Source: Bryobacterales bacterium (GTDB lineage Bacteria; Acidobacteriota; Terriglobia; Bryobacterales; Bryobacteraceae). Taken from it: a stretch of 51,955 nt of DNA. Where the stretch lies: assembly GCA_020847045.1 (NCBI GenBank), contig JADLCT010000064.1:1-51955 (forward strand), in the 5' to 3' direction. Both the position numbers and the translations under genes were made by a program. Each line of letters opens with the position of its first letter. Position 1 is the first letter of the stretch. Positions 1 to 7,623 of this stretch are shown here, in pieces. The notes under the pieces were generated by a model that worked only from the letters and a program-made list of their open reading frames with translations, searched no databases and had not been told where the DNA came from.

Positions 1-175
1 ACATCTGGCCGAGCAGCGCGGGGCGGAACTTCGCCTCCTCGTCCATGGCGCGGACATGCGGTTGAATCTGCTCGCGCGCAAAGCGCCGGACAGTCTCCTG
101 GAACATCCGCTCCTCTTGGCTGAGCTGTGTGAGCGGACGGGCGGATGGCTCCTCGGCGGATGTGTGGGTGGGCAT
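1..175 (-). CDS. Acyl-CoA dehydrogenase, N-terminal fragment (cut by window edge)
   Basis: Only the first 58 codons are inside the window; the gene continues past base 1. The visible protein begins MPTHTSAEE and contains the segments QEERMFQETVRRFA and IQPHVRAMDEE, which are typical of the helical N-terminal domain of flavin-dependent acyl-CoA dehydrogenases (alpha,beta-dehydrogenation of acyl-CoA in beta-oxidation or branched-chain amino acid breakdown). The start is the ATG at 175. A GGAGGA ribosome binding site lies at 181-186, 5 bases upstream. The gene follows the PEP-mutase-like gene on the same strand with 40 bases between them, so the two are probably co-transcribed. The family call rests on the N-terminus alone, and substrate specificity cannot be judged. 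Confidence 0.75.
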   Translation of the reverse strand, partial: MPTHTSAEEPSARPLTQLSQEERMFQETVRRFAREQIQPHVRAMDEEAKFRPALLGQM

Positions 176-180
176 GGCGT

Positions 181-204
181 TCCTCCGGTGCCAGGATACC
201 GGAG
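181..204 (-). promoter_or_regulatory. Inverted repeat covering the ribosome binding site of the acyl-CoA dehydrogenase
   Basis: Bases 183-189 (CTCCGGT) and 198-204 (ACCGGAG) form a perfect 7-bp inverted repeat with an 8-base loop. In the minus-strand mRNA the GGAGGA ribosome binding site (181-186) falls inside one arm, so the hairpin could hide it. There is no T-run, so this is not an intrinsic terminator. Regulation by this hairpin is inference. Confidence 0.35.
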
Positions 205-215
205 TTGGAGCCGGA

Positions 216-1052
216 TCAGCCGCGTGGGGGTTGTGCGCCAAAGAAGCCGTTCAGCGAAGCGAAGGGTTCCGCGCCGGCCAGATCCGTGAAGCTTCCGCTG
301 GTGGCGATCTCGCGTGCGGCGCGCAGGAATCCTCCCCAGGCGCAGCGGGCCAGCGCCGAGCCCAGACTGATGCGGCGCACGCCGAGCGAGGCAAGCTCGT
401 CCACGGTGAGCCCGGTGTTCGAGCTGATCAATACATTCACCGGCTTGGGGTGGGCCGCCTCGACCACGGCGGCGATCTCGTCTCGGGTTCTCACGCCGGG
501 AGCATACAGCACGTCGGCGCCCGCGTCGCGATAGGCCCGCAGGCGGCGCAGCGACTCCTCCAGCGGGTTCGTCACGCCTGCCAGAAAGCACTCGGCGCGC
601 CCGGTCAGCAGCACGTCGGCGCCCGCTGCGTCGATGGCCCGCCGCGCGGCCCGGAGGCGCTCGATGGCGGTGTCGAGAGGGTAGAGCGGCTGGTTGGCGT
701 CTCCCGTGGCGTCTTCTATGGAGAGCCCGGCCACGCCCGTTTCCAGGCAGAGGCGGACATTCTCCGCCACGCCTGCCGCGTCGGGGGCATAGCCGTCCTC
801 GAAGTCGGCGTTCATGGGAATCTCGACGCTCGCCGTCAGCGCCGCGATGTGCGCCAGCATGGCGCTGGCGGACAGGCCGCCATCGGGACGCGCGGCGGAA
901 AATGAGGCCCCTCCGCTGGTGGTGGCCAGCGCGGGAAAGCCGAGCGATTGTAGAAAACGGGCGCTGCCGGCATCCCACGGATTGGGAATGACGAAGCAGC
1001 CGGACTCGTGCAGACGGCGGAAGGCCGCGCGGCGTTCGCTCCATGTGGACAT
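216..1052 (-). CDS. Isocitrate lyase / PEP mutase family protein
   Basis: A 278-residue cytoplasmic TIM-barrel protein of the isocitrate lyase/phosphoenolpyruvate mutase superfamily, which breaks or forms C-C or P-C bonds next to a 2-oxo acid. Visible family features are the N-terminal NPWDAGSARF segment, the Mg-binding motif DFEDGY (residues 83-88), SIEDATG near 111-117 and a GRAECF segment near 150. The KKCGH motif of true isocitrate lyases is absent. The protein resembles the short 2-methylisocitrate-lyase-like or oxaloacetate-decarboxylase-like members found in many genomes with no assigned substrate. It sits just upstream of the acyl-CoA dehydrogenase on the same strand, which fits a carbon-catabolic role, but the substrate is unknown. 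Confidence 0.85.
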   Translation of the reverse strand: MSTWSERRAAFRRLHESGCFVIPNPWDAGSARFLQSLGFPALATTSGGASFSAARPDGGLSASAMLAHIAALTASVEIPMNADFEDGYAPDAAGVAENVRLCLETGVAGLSIEDATGDANQPLYPLDTAIERLRAARRAIDAAGADVLLTGRAECFLAGVTNPLEESLRRLRAYRDAGADVLYAPGVRTRDEIAAVVEAAHPKPVNVLISSNTGLTVDELASLGVRRISLGSALARCAWGGFLRAAREIATSGSFTDLAGAEPFASLNGFFGAQPPRG

Positions 1053-1088
1053 ACAGCCACTATGGCACGGGCCAAGGACAAGGGGGCT

Positions 1089-2501
1089 CTACGCCACGAA
1101 ATCGGACACCGGCGCGATGTCTTCCGTCTTGCGCATCCAGCCGCCCAGCAGGCTGTTCAAGCCGCCGATGCGGTGCTTCTGGCCGGCGTCACCGGCCAGG
1201 TTGCGCATCTCGAGGGGGTCTTCCTGAAGGTCGAACAGTTGCGTCGTGCGCGCGCCGTTCACGTTGTAGCGGATCAGCTTGTAGCGGCCGCCTTTCACGG
1301 CGCGCTGACAGGTGCGGTAGGCGGAGAACATGGAGTCCCGCACCTTGTCCTTATGGCCCCGGATGACCGGTGCGAGGCTGGAGCCCTCCACCGTGTCCGG
1401 CGTGGCTGTGCCGGTGAGATCGCACAGCGTCGGGAACAGGTCGTACAGGTAGGCGTAGGCGTCCGTTCGCTTCCCCCGCGGCAGTCCCGCGCCGCCGATC
1501 ACCAGCGGCACGCGCATGGAGTGCTCATAGAGATTCTGCTTGCCGAGCAGGCCATGCTGGCCCACGGCCAGCCCGTTGTCGGCCGAGAAGACGACGATGG
1601 TATTGCCAGCGTGGCCGCTCTCTTCGAGAGCTTTCAGCACGCGTCCCATGTGATAGTCCACGTGCGTGATCATGGCGTAGTAGGCGGCGATGTGTTCGCG
1701 CACCACTTCTGGCGTCCGTGGCCAGGGCGCCAGGGCTTCGTCGCGGATCTTCATCTCGCCGTTGTCAAAGGGGTGCTCGGGCAGGAAGTTCTTGGGGAGC
1801 GTGATTTTGTCCGGCGAATAGAGATCGGCGAAGTCCTTGGGCGCCATGCGCGGATCGTGCGGCGAGGTGTAGGGCAGATAGAGCGCGAAGGGCTTACCGC
1901 TCTTGTGGTTCTTCAGGAATCGAATCGCCGAATCGCTGAAAATCTCCGTGGAGAAACCCTTGGCGATGTGGCGCTTCGATTTGGGGTACTCGCCGGTGGG
2001 GTCGAAATCGGCCACCGGCACATGGAGGTGGTCCGACATGCCACCGAAAAAGATGTTCTCGCCCTGGGAGAAGCAGCGGGCCCAGGTCTTCTCGCCGTTG
2101 TGCCACTTGCCCGTGGAGAAGGTCTCATAGCCGCGCTGCCGGAGCACCTCGGGCCACATATGGTACGGACGCCGCTTTTCGGGAGGTGACTTCGGATCGA
2201 TTAGGTTGTGATGGACGTGGAACAGTGTTTGCCCGGTCATCAACATGCCGCGGCTGGGGGCGCACACGGCGGGTATGGTGCCTCCCATGATGCCGGCGCG
2301 CGTGAATGCCGTGCCGCGCGCCACCAGGGCGTCCATGGTGGGCGTCTTCACCTCGGGATTGTTCAAGGCATGCAAAGTGGAGAAGCGCTGATCGTCCGTA
2401 AAAAGGAAGAGGATGTTAGGCGGCTGTGTGCCCGTTTGCGCCGGAGCAGCCAGGCCCGCCGCTGCGCCCGCCAATGCTTTCAGATGTTCGCGCCGATTCA
2501 T
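1089..2501 (-). CDS. Exported sulfatase (formylglycine-type, arylsulfatase/choline-sulfatase-like)
   Basis: A 470-residue type I sulfatase that hydrolyses sulfate esters. The formylglycine signature CAPSR occupies residues 80-84, so C80 should be converted to formylglycine. The N-terminal metal-binding FTDDQ (35-38 region) and the later FSADNGLAVG segment are also present. The start at 2501 gives an N-terminus MNRREHLKALAG followed by an Ala-rich stretch, which looks like a Tat or Sec signal, so the enzyme probably acts outside the cytoplasm. An earlier in-frame start at 2708 would only add shadow sequence from the neighbouring kinase gene. The start overlaps the stop of the uridine kinase gene by 4 bases (ATGA). 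The substrate is not predictable from sequence, and no formylglycine-generating enzyme is in the window. Confidence 0.9.
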   Translation of the reverse strand: MNRREHLKALAGAAAGLAAPAQTGTQPPNILFLFTDDQRFSTLHALNNPEVKTPTMDALVARGTAFTRAGIMGGTIPAVCAPSRGMLMTGQTLFHVHHNLIDPKSPPEKRRPYHMWPEVLRQRGYETFSTGKWHNGEKTWARCFSQGENIFFGGMSDHLHVPVADFDPTGEYPKSKRHIAKGFSTEIFSDSAIRFLKNHKSGKPFALYLPYTSPHDPRMAPKDFADLYSPDKITLPKNFLPEHPFDNGEMKIRDEALAPWPRTPEVVREHIAAYYAMITHVDYHMGRVLKALEESGHAGNTIVVFSADNGLAVGQHGLLGKQNLYEHSMRVPLVIGGAGLPRGKRTDAYAYLYDLFPTLCDLTGTATPDTVEGSSLAPVIRGHKDKVRDSMFSAYRTCQRAVKGGRYKLIRYNVNGARTTQLFDLQEDPLEMRNLAGDAGQKHRIGGLNSLLGGWMRKTEDIAPVSDFVA

Positions 2502-3115
2502 GAGTGTGCCAGCTCCAGTTCCCGGAGGACCGCCGCCGAGGTTTCTTCCACCGCCTGCTCGCCGCTCACCGTGATGCTTGCCCAGCGCCGTGAGGGCAGG
2601 ATGTACTCGCGCGCCATGGGCCAGACGGTGTGTTCCCATTGCTCGCGCACGGAGGTCTCCGTGCGGCCCCGCTCGGCGATGTCGCGCGCCATGCGCCGGC
2701 GCAGGCACTCCTCGGGAGGAGTCTCCACGTACACCGTCAGATCGGCCAGCGCCCGCAGGAGCGGGTCGTGTAAGCCCAGCAGCCCTTCGGCGATGACGAC
2801 GGAACCCGGCCGCAGCGTGTGCGTGTACAGCTCGCGATTGTGCAGCGCGAAGTTGTACACCGGCGCCTCCACCGCGCGCCCGGCCTTCAACTCCGCCAGA
2901 TGCTCGCGCATCAAAGGCCAGTCGAGCGCGCCGGGATGATCGAAGTTCATGCGGGCCCGCTCCTCCCAGCTCAAATGAGTGAGCGGCAGGTAGTAGCCGT
3001 CCAGATGAAGCACGGCGGCATCGTCCCGCGTGTGCCGCAGCGCGGCGGCCAGTTCGCTCTTGCCGGAACCCGACATGCCCGCGATTAAAATGACCGTGAC
3101 AGACTCTGGAACCAT
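2498..3115 (-). CDS. udk: Uridine kinase
   Basis: A 205-residue P-loop kinase that phosphorylates uridine or cytidine in pyrimidine salvage. The Walker A motif GMSGSGKS lies at residues 13-20. The HLDGYYLPLTHLSWEER region, the NFDHPGALDWPL segment and the APVYNFALHNRE segment correspond to the conserved uridine-binding parts of Udk. The length is close to that of bacterial Udk (about 210 residues). It is translationally coupled to the downstream sulfatase through a 4-base overlap, an unusual partner that suggests shared transcription rather than shared function. A related P-loop kinase such as a phosphoribulokinase-like protein is less likely given the uridine-type motifs. Confidence 0.85.
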   Translation of the reverse strand: MVPESVTVILIAGMSGSGKSELAAALRHTRDDAAVLHLDGYYLPLTHLSWEERARMNFDHPGALDWPLMREHLAELKAGRAVEAPVYNFALHNRELYTHTLRPGSVVIAEGLLGLHDPLLRALADLTVYVETPPEECLRRRMARDIAERGRTETSVREQWEHTVWPMAREYILPSRRWASITVSGEQAVEETSAAVLRELELAHS

Positions 3116-3137
3116 CCCCGACTTACAATATCACTCC

Positions 3138-3329
3138 ATGAACAGTACGCCGAGAGATTACCGCCAGATTGCGGCCGCGCTCTCGACCGGCATCCCCGCC
3201 GGCGAGCTTGACGGAGTGGTGAAGCCGCTGGAGGCGCTGGAGGAGAGCTTCCGCCCCCTCATGGCGGAACTGTGCGACGAGACCGAACCGGCCTACCTGC
3301 TGGTTCTCCCCACGGAGTGGTTCAAATGA
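3138..3329 (+). CDS. Small AtzG/GatC-like subunit preceding an amidase
   Basis: A 63-residue acidic protein starting at the ATG at 3138. It ends inside the start codon of the downstream amidase (ATGA at 3326-3329), so the two are translationally coupled. Its pattern DYRQIAAAL, then GIPAGELDGVVKPLEAL, then a C-terminal tail resembles the DUF4089/AtzG proteins and GatC. These are small helical partners that stabilise amidase-signature enzymes. AtzG is encoded directly upstream of the AtzE amidase in s-triazine degraders, and the layout here is the same. The family call is inference from size, pattern and position rather than from strong identity. The longer reading frame beginning at 3030 would run through the promoter region of the divergent uridine kinase and is not preferred. 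Confidence 0.6.
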   Translation: MNSTPRDYRQIAAALSTGIPAGELDGVVKPLEALEESFRPLMAELCDETEPAYLLVLPTEWFK

Positions 3330-4702
3330 GCGCCCCGCTGCCCTTCCGCACCATCACGGAAGCCGGCGAGGCTTTGCGCGAGCGCAGGATCTCCTGTGTG
3401 GAGCTGACGCGCCTTTCCCTCGCCGCCGCCGCCGCCGAACAGCCGCGCACCAACCTGTTTCTCGCCATGATGGAGGAGCAGGCGCTGGCCGGCGCCGCGC
3501 ACTGCGACGCCGAACTGGCGCGGGGACACATTCGTTCCCCCCTGCACGGAATTCCCGTTGCGGTAAAGGATGTCTTTTGCACGAAAGGCGTGAAAACCAC
3601 CTGCGGCGCGCGCATCCTGGCCAACCACGTGCCCAACCATGACGCCGCCGTGGTGGAGCGCCTGCGCGCCGCCGGAGCCATCATCATCGGCAAGACCCAC
3701 ATGCAGGAGTTCGCCTACGGGATCAGTTGCAATAATCCCCACTTCGGGCCGGTCCGCAATCCCCACGATCCGGCGCGCATCCCGGGCGGATCCAGCGGCG
3801 GCTCGGGCGCGGCGGTGGCGGCGCGCGTCGTGCTCATGGCGATGGGATCGGATACGGGCGGATCGATCCGCATCCCCGCGTCGTTTTGCGGTACAGCCGG
3901 CTTGAAGCCCACCACCGGCCGTGTGTCCCGCTACGGCGTTCTGCCACTTGATTTCACCCTCGATCACATGGGTCCGCTCGCGCCCACCGCGCTGGATTGC
4001 GCGCTGACGCTGCAAACGCTGGCCGGTTTTGACCCGCGCGACGAATCTAGCTCGCGCGCCCCCGTGGGCCGTTACGCCCCACCGCCCGAGCCGCGTCTGG
4101 ACGGCGTGCGCATCGGCATCCCCACGTCTTTTTTTTACGAAGGATTGCAGCCCGCCGTCGCCACCGCCCTGGCGGCGCTGCAGGAGAAGGCCGCCGCCCT
4201 GGGCGCACAACTCGTATCCGTCGATACGGGTGACATGGCCGCCATCAACGCCATCGGCCGGGTCATCCTGCTCAGCGAGGCCTCGGCCGCTCTGGAACCC
4301 TACCTGCACCGCCGCGAGGAGTTCGGCGCCGACGTGCGAACCCTGCTGGACCAGGGCCGCCTGCTGCCCGCCACCGATTACATCAACGCCCAACGGCTGC
4401 GCCGGCTGGTGATGGCGCGGTTTGAGTCCGTCTGGCGGCACGCCGACTGCCTGTTGACGCCAGCCACGCCCACCACGGCGCCCCTGATCGGCCAGAACAC
4501 CGTGGAGATCGGCGGCGTGGAGACCGACGTCCGGCTGGCCACAACCCGGTGCATGCGCGGCATAAACGTGCTGGGACTGCCCGCCTTGGCCATACCCTGT
4601 GGCTTCGATGCGTCCCGCCTGCCTGTGGGGGCGCAGGTGATCGGCCGGCGCTTCGACGAGGCGACGGTGCTGCTGGTAGGCCAGGCGCTCCAAACGGTCT
4701 AA
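3326..4702 (+). CDS. Amidase-signature family amidase (AtzE/GatA-like)
   Basis: A 458-residue amidase-signature hydrolase that cleaves amide or carboxybiuret-type bonds. The Ser-cisSer-Lys triad is visible: K81 in AVKD, S156 in GGSSGGS, and the nucleophile S180 in GSDTGGSIR. The region GLKPTTGRVSRYGV is also conserved. The start is the ATG at 3326, overlapping the stop of the small AtzG/GatC-like gene. A second and distinct GatA, with its own GatC, is present at 25363. This copy is therefore unlikely to be the tRNA amidotransferase subunit and more likely a catabolic amidase such as a 1-carboxybiuret-hydrolase-like enzyme. The substrate is unknown. Confidence 0.85.
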   Translation: MSAPLPFRTITEAGEALRERRISCVELTRLSLAAAAAEQPRTNLFLAMMEEQALAGAAHCDAELARGHIRSPLHGIPVAVKDVFCTKGVKTTCGARILANHVPNHDAAVVERLRAAGAIIIGKTHMQEFAYGISCNNPHFGPVRNPHDPARIPGGSSGGSGAAVAARVVLMAMGSDTGGSIRIPASFCGTAGLKPTTGRVSRYGVLPLDFTLDHMGPLAPTALDCALTLQTLAGFDPRDESSSRAPVGRYAPPPEPRLDGVRIGIPTSFFYEGLQPAVATALAALQEKAAALGAQLVSVDTGDMAAINAIGRVILLSEASAALEPYLHRREEFGADVRTLLDQGRLLPATDYINAQRLRRLVMARFESVWRHADCLLTPATPTTAPLIGQNTVEIGGVETDVRLATTRCMRGINVLGLPALAIPCGFDASRLPVGAQVIGRRFDEATVLLVGQALQTV

Positions 4703-4705
4703 GCC

Positions 4706-4792
4706 ATGCGGGTTTCCGTGGAGGATGTAGGCTTCTGGGACTACTCCGGCTGGGACTACTCCGGCCAGCAGCATACGAACGCACCAGGGTAA
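4706..4792 (+). CDS. Possible micro-ORF with a duplicated WDYSG motif (doubtful)
   Basis: An ATG 3 bases after the amidase stop opens a 28-codon frame whose peptide contains GFWDYSGWDYSG and ends QQHTNAPG. The two WDYSG units come from a perfect in-frame 15-base tandem duplication. No good ribosome binding site precedes it, so translation would depend on re-initiation after the amidase. It could be a chance frame over a small tandem duplication, or the remnant of a longer C-terminus. It is listed because the repeat is exactly five codons and in frame. Confidence 0.2.
   Translation: MRVSVEDVGFWDYSGWDYSGQQHTNAPG
4736..4765 (+). repeat. Perfect 15-bp tandem duplication
   Basis: TGGGACTACTCCGGC occurs twice back to back (4736-4750 and 4751-4765) in the 155-base gap between the amidase and the LuxR-type regulator. 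The identical copies suggest a recent duplication. The unit is a multiple of three and lies in frame in the 28-codon frame described for 4706-4792. Confidence 0.9.
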
Positions 4793-4857
4793 TCTGCGGT
4801 TTATCCCCTAATCTTCGAGCACCTTCCAGCCGATAGAGGTTCACAGAGGAAGTACTC

Positions 4858-5508
4858 GTGAGCCGTATCCGCACAGCCATTCTGGAAGTCGATCCAATCT
4901 TTGCCTCCGGGCTGAAGGCCGCCCTCTCCGGTGACGATGAATTTACCGTCACATGGGTGGCCCACACTCTGGACGCCGCCATGGGCCTACTCAGGCAAGA
5001 GCCCTGTGACCTGCTGCTGGCTACTCCCATGTCGGGACTGAGCCGCACCATGGAACTGTTGATGACCGTGCGGGCGCGCTCGCCGCGTACGCGCGTGCTC
5101 CTGTGGGACATGGTGATCTCCGATGTCGCCAAACGGCAGATGGAGCGCACCGCAGCCGCCAGTTGGATCAACCGCAAAGTGTCTCCCGAGGCGCTGCGGC
5201 GAATTCTGCGCGAAGAACTGGCCGCTGGAGAGCGGGAACCGGCGCCGCTCAGTGAATCCGAGAACAGTGGACGCCGGCTGACGGCCCGCGAACGCGAGGT
5301 GATCTCCCACGTTCAGATGGGGATGAAGAATCGCGAAATCGCCGAAGCCATGGGGATTACTCCTGGCACGGTGAAGGTTCACCTGATGCACATTTTCGAA
5401 AAAACGGGGCTGCGCGACCGCATCCAACTGGCGCAGTACGCGCCGCAGTTGCTCGCCCCGCCGGCTAGTGAAGCCAGGCGCGACACGCTGCAGGAGGTGT
5501 CTGTGTGA
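4858..5508 (+). CDS. LuxR/NarL-type regulator with degenerate receiver domain
   Basis: A 216-residue DNA-binding protein. The C-terminal GerE/LuxR helix-turn-helix spans about residues 141-195: LTAREREVI, NREIAEAMGI, TVKVHLMHIFEKTG. The N-terminal ~120 residues keep the length and alternating pattern of a response-regulator receiver, with early acids (E10, D12) and a late Lys (NRKVSPE). The expected phosphoryl-accepting Asp appears to be replaced by T56 in CDLLLATPMSG, so classical phosphorylation is unlikely. Translation starts at the GTG at 4858, preceded by AGAGGAAG. The stop overlaps the GTG of the next membrane protein (GTGA), so the two are co-expressed. Its position just ahead of the Tad locus suggests, but does not prove, control of pilus or surface genes. 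Confidence 0.85.
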   Translation: MSRIRTAILEVDPIFASGLKAALSGDDEFTVTWVAHTLDAAMGLLRQEPCDLLLATPMSGLSRTMELLMTVRARSPRTRVLLWDMVISDVAKRQMERTAAASWINRKVSPEALRRILREELAAGEREPAPLSESENSGRRLTAREREVISHVQMGMKNREIAEAMGITPGTVKVHLMHIFEKTGLRDRIQLAQYAPQLLAPPASEARRDTLQEVSV

Positions 5509-7133
5509 GCGCCTCCTCGCCCACTCTTGGCCTGACCGGAGAAAGCACGCGCCGCGCCTCTTGGACGCGGTGGCTGACTCCTTCGCTCTCCGACTGCTTC
5601 TTTGTCGCCATGATGACGTGGAGCTTCCTGTTGACTCCACTCGGATGGGCACAATTGCTCGCCGATGGTGACACAGGATGGCACATCCGCACGGGGCAGT
5701 GGATTTTGGCCGAGGGGCGGTTTCCGTACACCGACCTGTTCTCATTTTCCAAGGCTGGCCAGGAGTGGTTTGCCTGGGAGTGGGGCTCCGATGTCCTGTT
5801 TGCGTTCCTGTTCGGCCGGCTCGGACTAAAGGGCATCGCTTTGTTTGCCGGTGTTTGGATTGGCCTGTTTGGCTGGCTGCTGCTGCGCTATATGATCTGG
5901 CGTGGCGCCAACGGCATGGTGGCGCTGTTCGTTTCCCTCATCACGGTGGGAGCCTGCTCGCTGCACTACCTGGCGCGCCCGCACATCTTTACCCTACTGT
6001 TCGTGCCGCTGAGCCTGTGGCTGATCGAAGCCGACCGGCGCCGCCCGGGCGGGAGCATCTGGCTGCTGGTTCCGCTGACGATGCTGTGGACCAATCTCCA
6101 CGGCGGGTTTCTCGCCCTGATCGCAATTCTCGGGCTGCTCAGCGTGGGCACGGCCATCGAAGCGATCTGGCATTCGGGGGGACGGGTGGAGCCGCGCGGC
6201 AATCTGGCGCCGGCGCTGCGTTATGGCGCGATTACGGCGGCCTGCGCCGCTGCTACGCTGGTGAACCCCTATGGCTGGCAGTTGCACCGGCACATCGCCT
6301 CCTACCTGAATTCGGACTGGATCAAAAGTGTTGTTCAGGAGTTTCAGGCGCCTACGTTTCGTGGGGAAGGTCTCCGGCAGTATGAGGTGCTGCTGATCGC
6401 CGGCGTGCTCACTGCGGCGGCGCTGCTGGCCCGGCGGCGTGTGGTCGAGCCGCTCTGGATTCTCTTTTGGGCGCACCAGTCGCTGACAAGCGCCCGTCAC
6501 ATTACGCTGTTTGCCGCGCTGGCCGGTCCGCTCGTGGCGATTGAGGCCACCCGGTTGTGGGAACAGGCTACGGCAGGTGGGGGCCGCAAGAGCGTGCGGA
6601 CGATTCTCCATTCGCTCTCGCTGGATCTGTCGGCGGGCATGCGCTGGTCCAGCGTCTGGCCGCTCCTTTTTGTGGGGGCATTGCTGGCGGTCGATGAGCC
6701 GGTGCGGTGGCCGCGCAACTTCCCGGAAGCGAAATTTCCGGTGGCGCTCATTGAGAAGCACGCCCCGCTTGTGCGCGACGCGCGCTTGCTGACTTCGGAC
6801 CAATGGGGTGACTACATCCTGTTTCACTACTGGCCGCAGCAGAAGGTGTTTGTGGATGGCCGCAGCGATTTTTATGGCCCGAAGCTCGGTAACGAATACT
6901 TGCGAATCTCGCAGGGCGGCTGGGATTGGTACCAGTTGATCGAGCGTTATGGGTTTACGGCCGCCCTGGTTCCAATGGAATGGCCGCTGGCATCGTTACT
7001 GAAGCAAAAGCCCGCGTGGCGGGTTGTCGAGGACAACGGCAAAGCCATTCTATTTCAGAAAGTTGTGCCTGCTCCCGCGGGTTCCGCTCAGGTCGCCGCG
7101 AACGCCCCGGGAAAAATATGGGAGCGGCACTAA
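5505..7133 (+). CDS. Polytopic membrane protein, GT-C glycosyltransferase-like
   Basis: A 542-residue integral membrane protein with about 8-10 hydrophobic segments and a soluble C-terminal part. Near the N-terminus DGDTGWHIRTGQW, then FPYTDLFSF and WEWGSDVLF, match a widespread uncharacterised family resembling polyisoprenyl-phosphate-dependent GT-C enzymes, in which acidic residues in the first external loop are catalytic. The C-terminal region carries the conserved DQWGDYILFHY and VFVDGRSDFYG segments of that family. It starts at a GTG overlapping the stop of the LuxR-type regulator. The stretch after it leads into the Tad locus, so a role in modifying surface structures is possible. No experimentally defined substrate can be assigned. 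Confidence 0.65.
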   Translation: MSASSPTLGLTGESTRRASWTRWLTPSLSDCFFVAMMTWSFLLTPLGWAQLLADGDTGWHIRTGQWILAEGRFPYTDLFSFSKAGQEWFAWEWGSDVLFAFLFGRLGLKGIALFAGVWIGLFGWLLLRYMIWRGANGMVALFVSLITVGACSLHYLARPHIFTLLFVPLSLWLIEADRRRPGGSIWLLVPLTMLWTNLHGGFLALIAILGLLSVGTAIEAIWHSGGRVEPRGNLAPALRYGAITAACAAATLVNPYGWQLHRHIASYLNSDWIKSVVQEFQAPTFRGEGLRQYEVLLIAGVLTAAALLARRRVVEPLWILFWAHQSLTSARHITLFAALAGPLVAIEATRLWEQATAGGGRKSVRTILHSLSLDLSAGMRWSSVWPLLFVGALLAVDEPVRWPRNFPEAKFPVALIEKHAPLVRDARLLTSDQWGDYILFHYWPQQKVFVDGRSDFYGPKLGNEYLRISQGGWDWYQLIERYGFTAALVPMEWPLASLLKQKPAWRVVEDNGKAILFQKVVPAPAGSAQVAANAPGKIWERH

Positions 7134-7179
7134 TGGAAAGCTCCGTGGCGTCCGAAATCTCTATGGGGGATCGCTCTCG

Positions 7180-7623
7180 ATGAAGTCCGCTCGCACATCC
7201 CGCCAGGGTAACGAAACGCCGCAACCGGCGGGCGAACCGGTTCGCACCGCGCCCGCTCCGGTAGCTGGCGCCGCGCCGGCGTCACACCGGACTGGACAGG
7301 GAAGCGCTACTGGGACCGGCTTGTCCTGGCGTCTGCCATCCGGCCAACTATTGACCGAGTATGCGCTGCGGACCTGCTTCACGGGTCCTTTGCTGAACCG
7401 GACCCCCTTCGAGCGGCCAACCGCCGCTGGAAGCGATCCGGGGGAAAACCCACAGGCGGACGTCACCAGCCTGCTTTCGCAGGAGTTGCGCAATCTGCAG
7501 GAGGCGCTGGGCGGGAAGCGGGAGCAAGCCGGCAAGCCAGTGCTGGCTCGCGGCCGCGTGGCGCGCCGTGCGGTGACCGGAGGGCAGCCGGCCGCCCCTG
7601 GAAAGCCGAGGTCCCGGCGATGA
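7180..7623 (+). CDS. Hypothetical Pro/Ala-rich protein heading the Tad locus
   Basis: A 147-residue protein I do not recognise. It starts at the ATG at 7180, with GGGGGA (7166-7171) as the ribosome binding site. Its stop overlaps the start of the prepilin peptidase (ATGA, 7620-7623), which argues that it is a real translated gene. It has no obvious signal peptide or membrane segment. The N-terminal half is rich in Pro, Ala, Thr and Arg and looks disordered. A more ordered stretch, LLSQELRNLQEALGGKREQAG, lies near residues 104-124, and the C-terminus is basic. Its place directly before cpaA suggests a Tad-associated role. It does not have the hydrophobic helix of an Flp pilin. Confidence 0.55.
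   Translation: MKSARTSRQGNETPQPAGEPVRTAPAPVAGAAPASHRTGQGSATGTGLSWRLPSGQLLTEYALRTCFTGPLLNRTPFERPTAAGSDPGENPQADVTSLLSQELRNLQEALGGKREQAGKPVLARGRVARRAVTGGQPAAPGKPRSRR

Noticed and set aside
1008..2189. 393-codon plus-strand open frame
   Set aside because: It is antisense to the sulfatase, whose catalytic motif and full family pattern are clear. The frame has no recognisable protein features and is a by-product of high GC content.
3293..4774. 493-codon minus-strand open frame
   Set aside because: It lies opposite the amidase, which has an intact catalytic triad. The His/Gly/Arg-rich translation is typical of antisense shadow frames.
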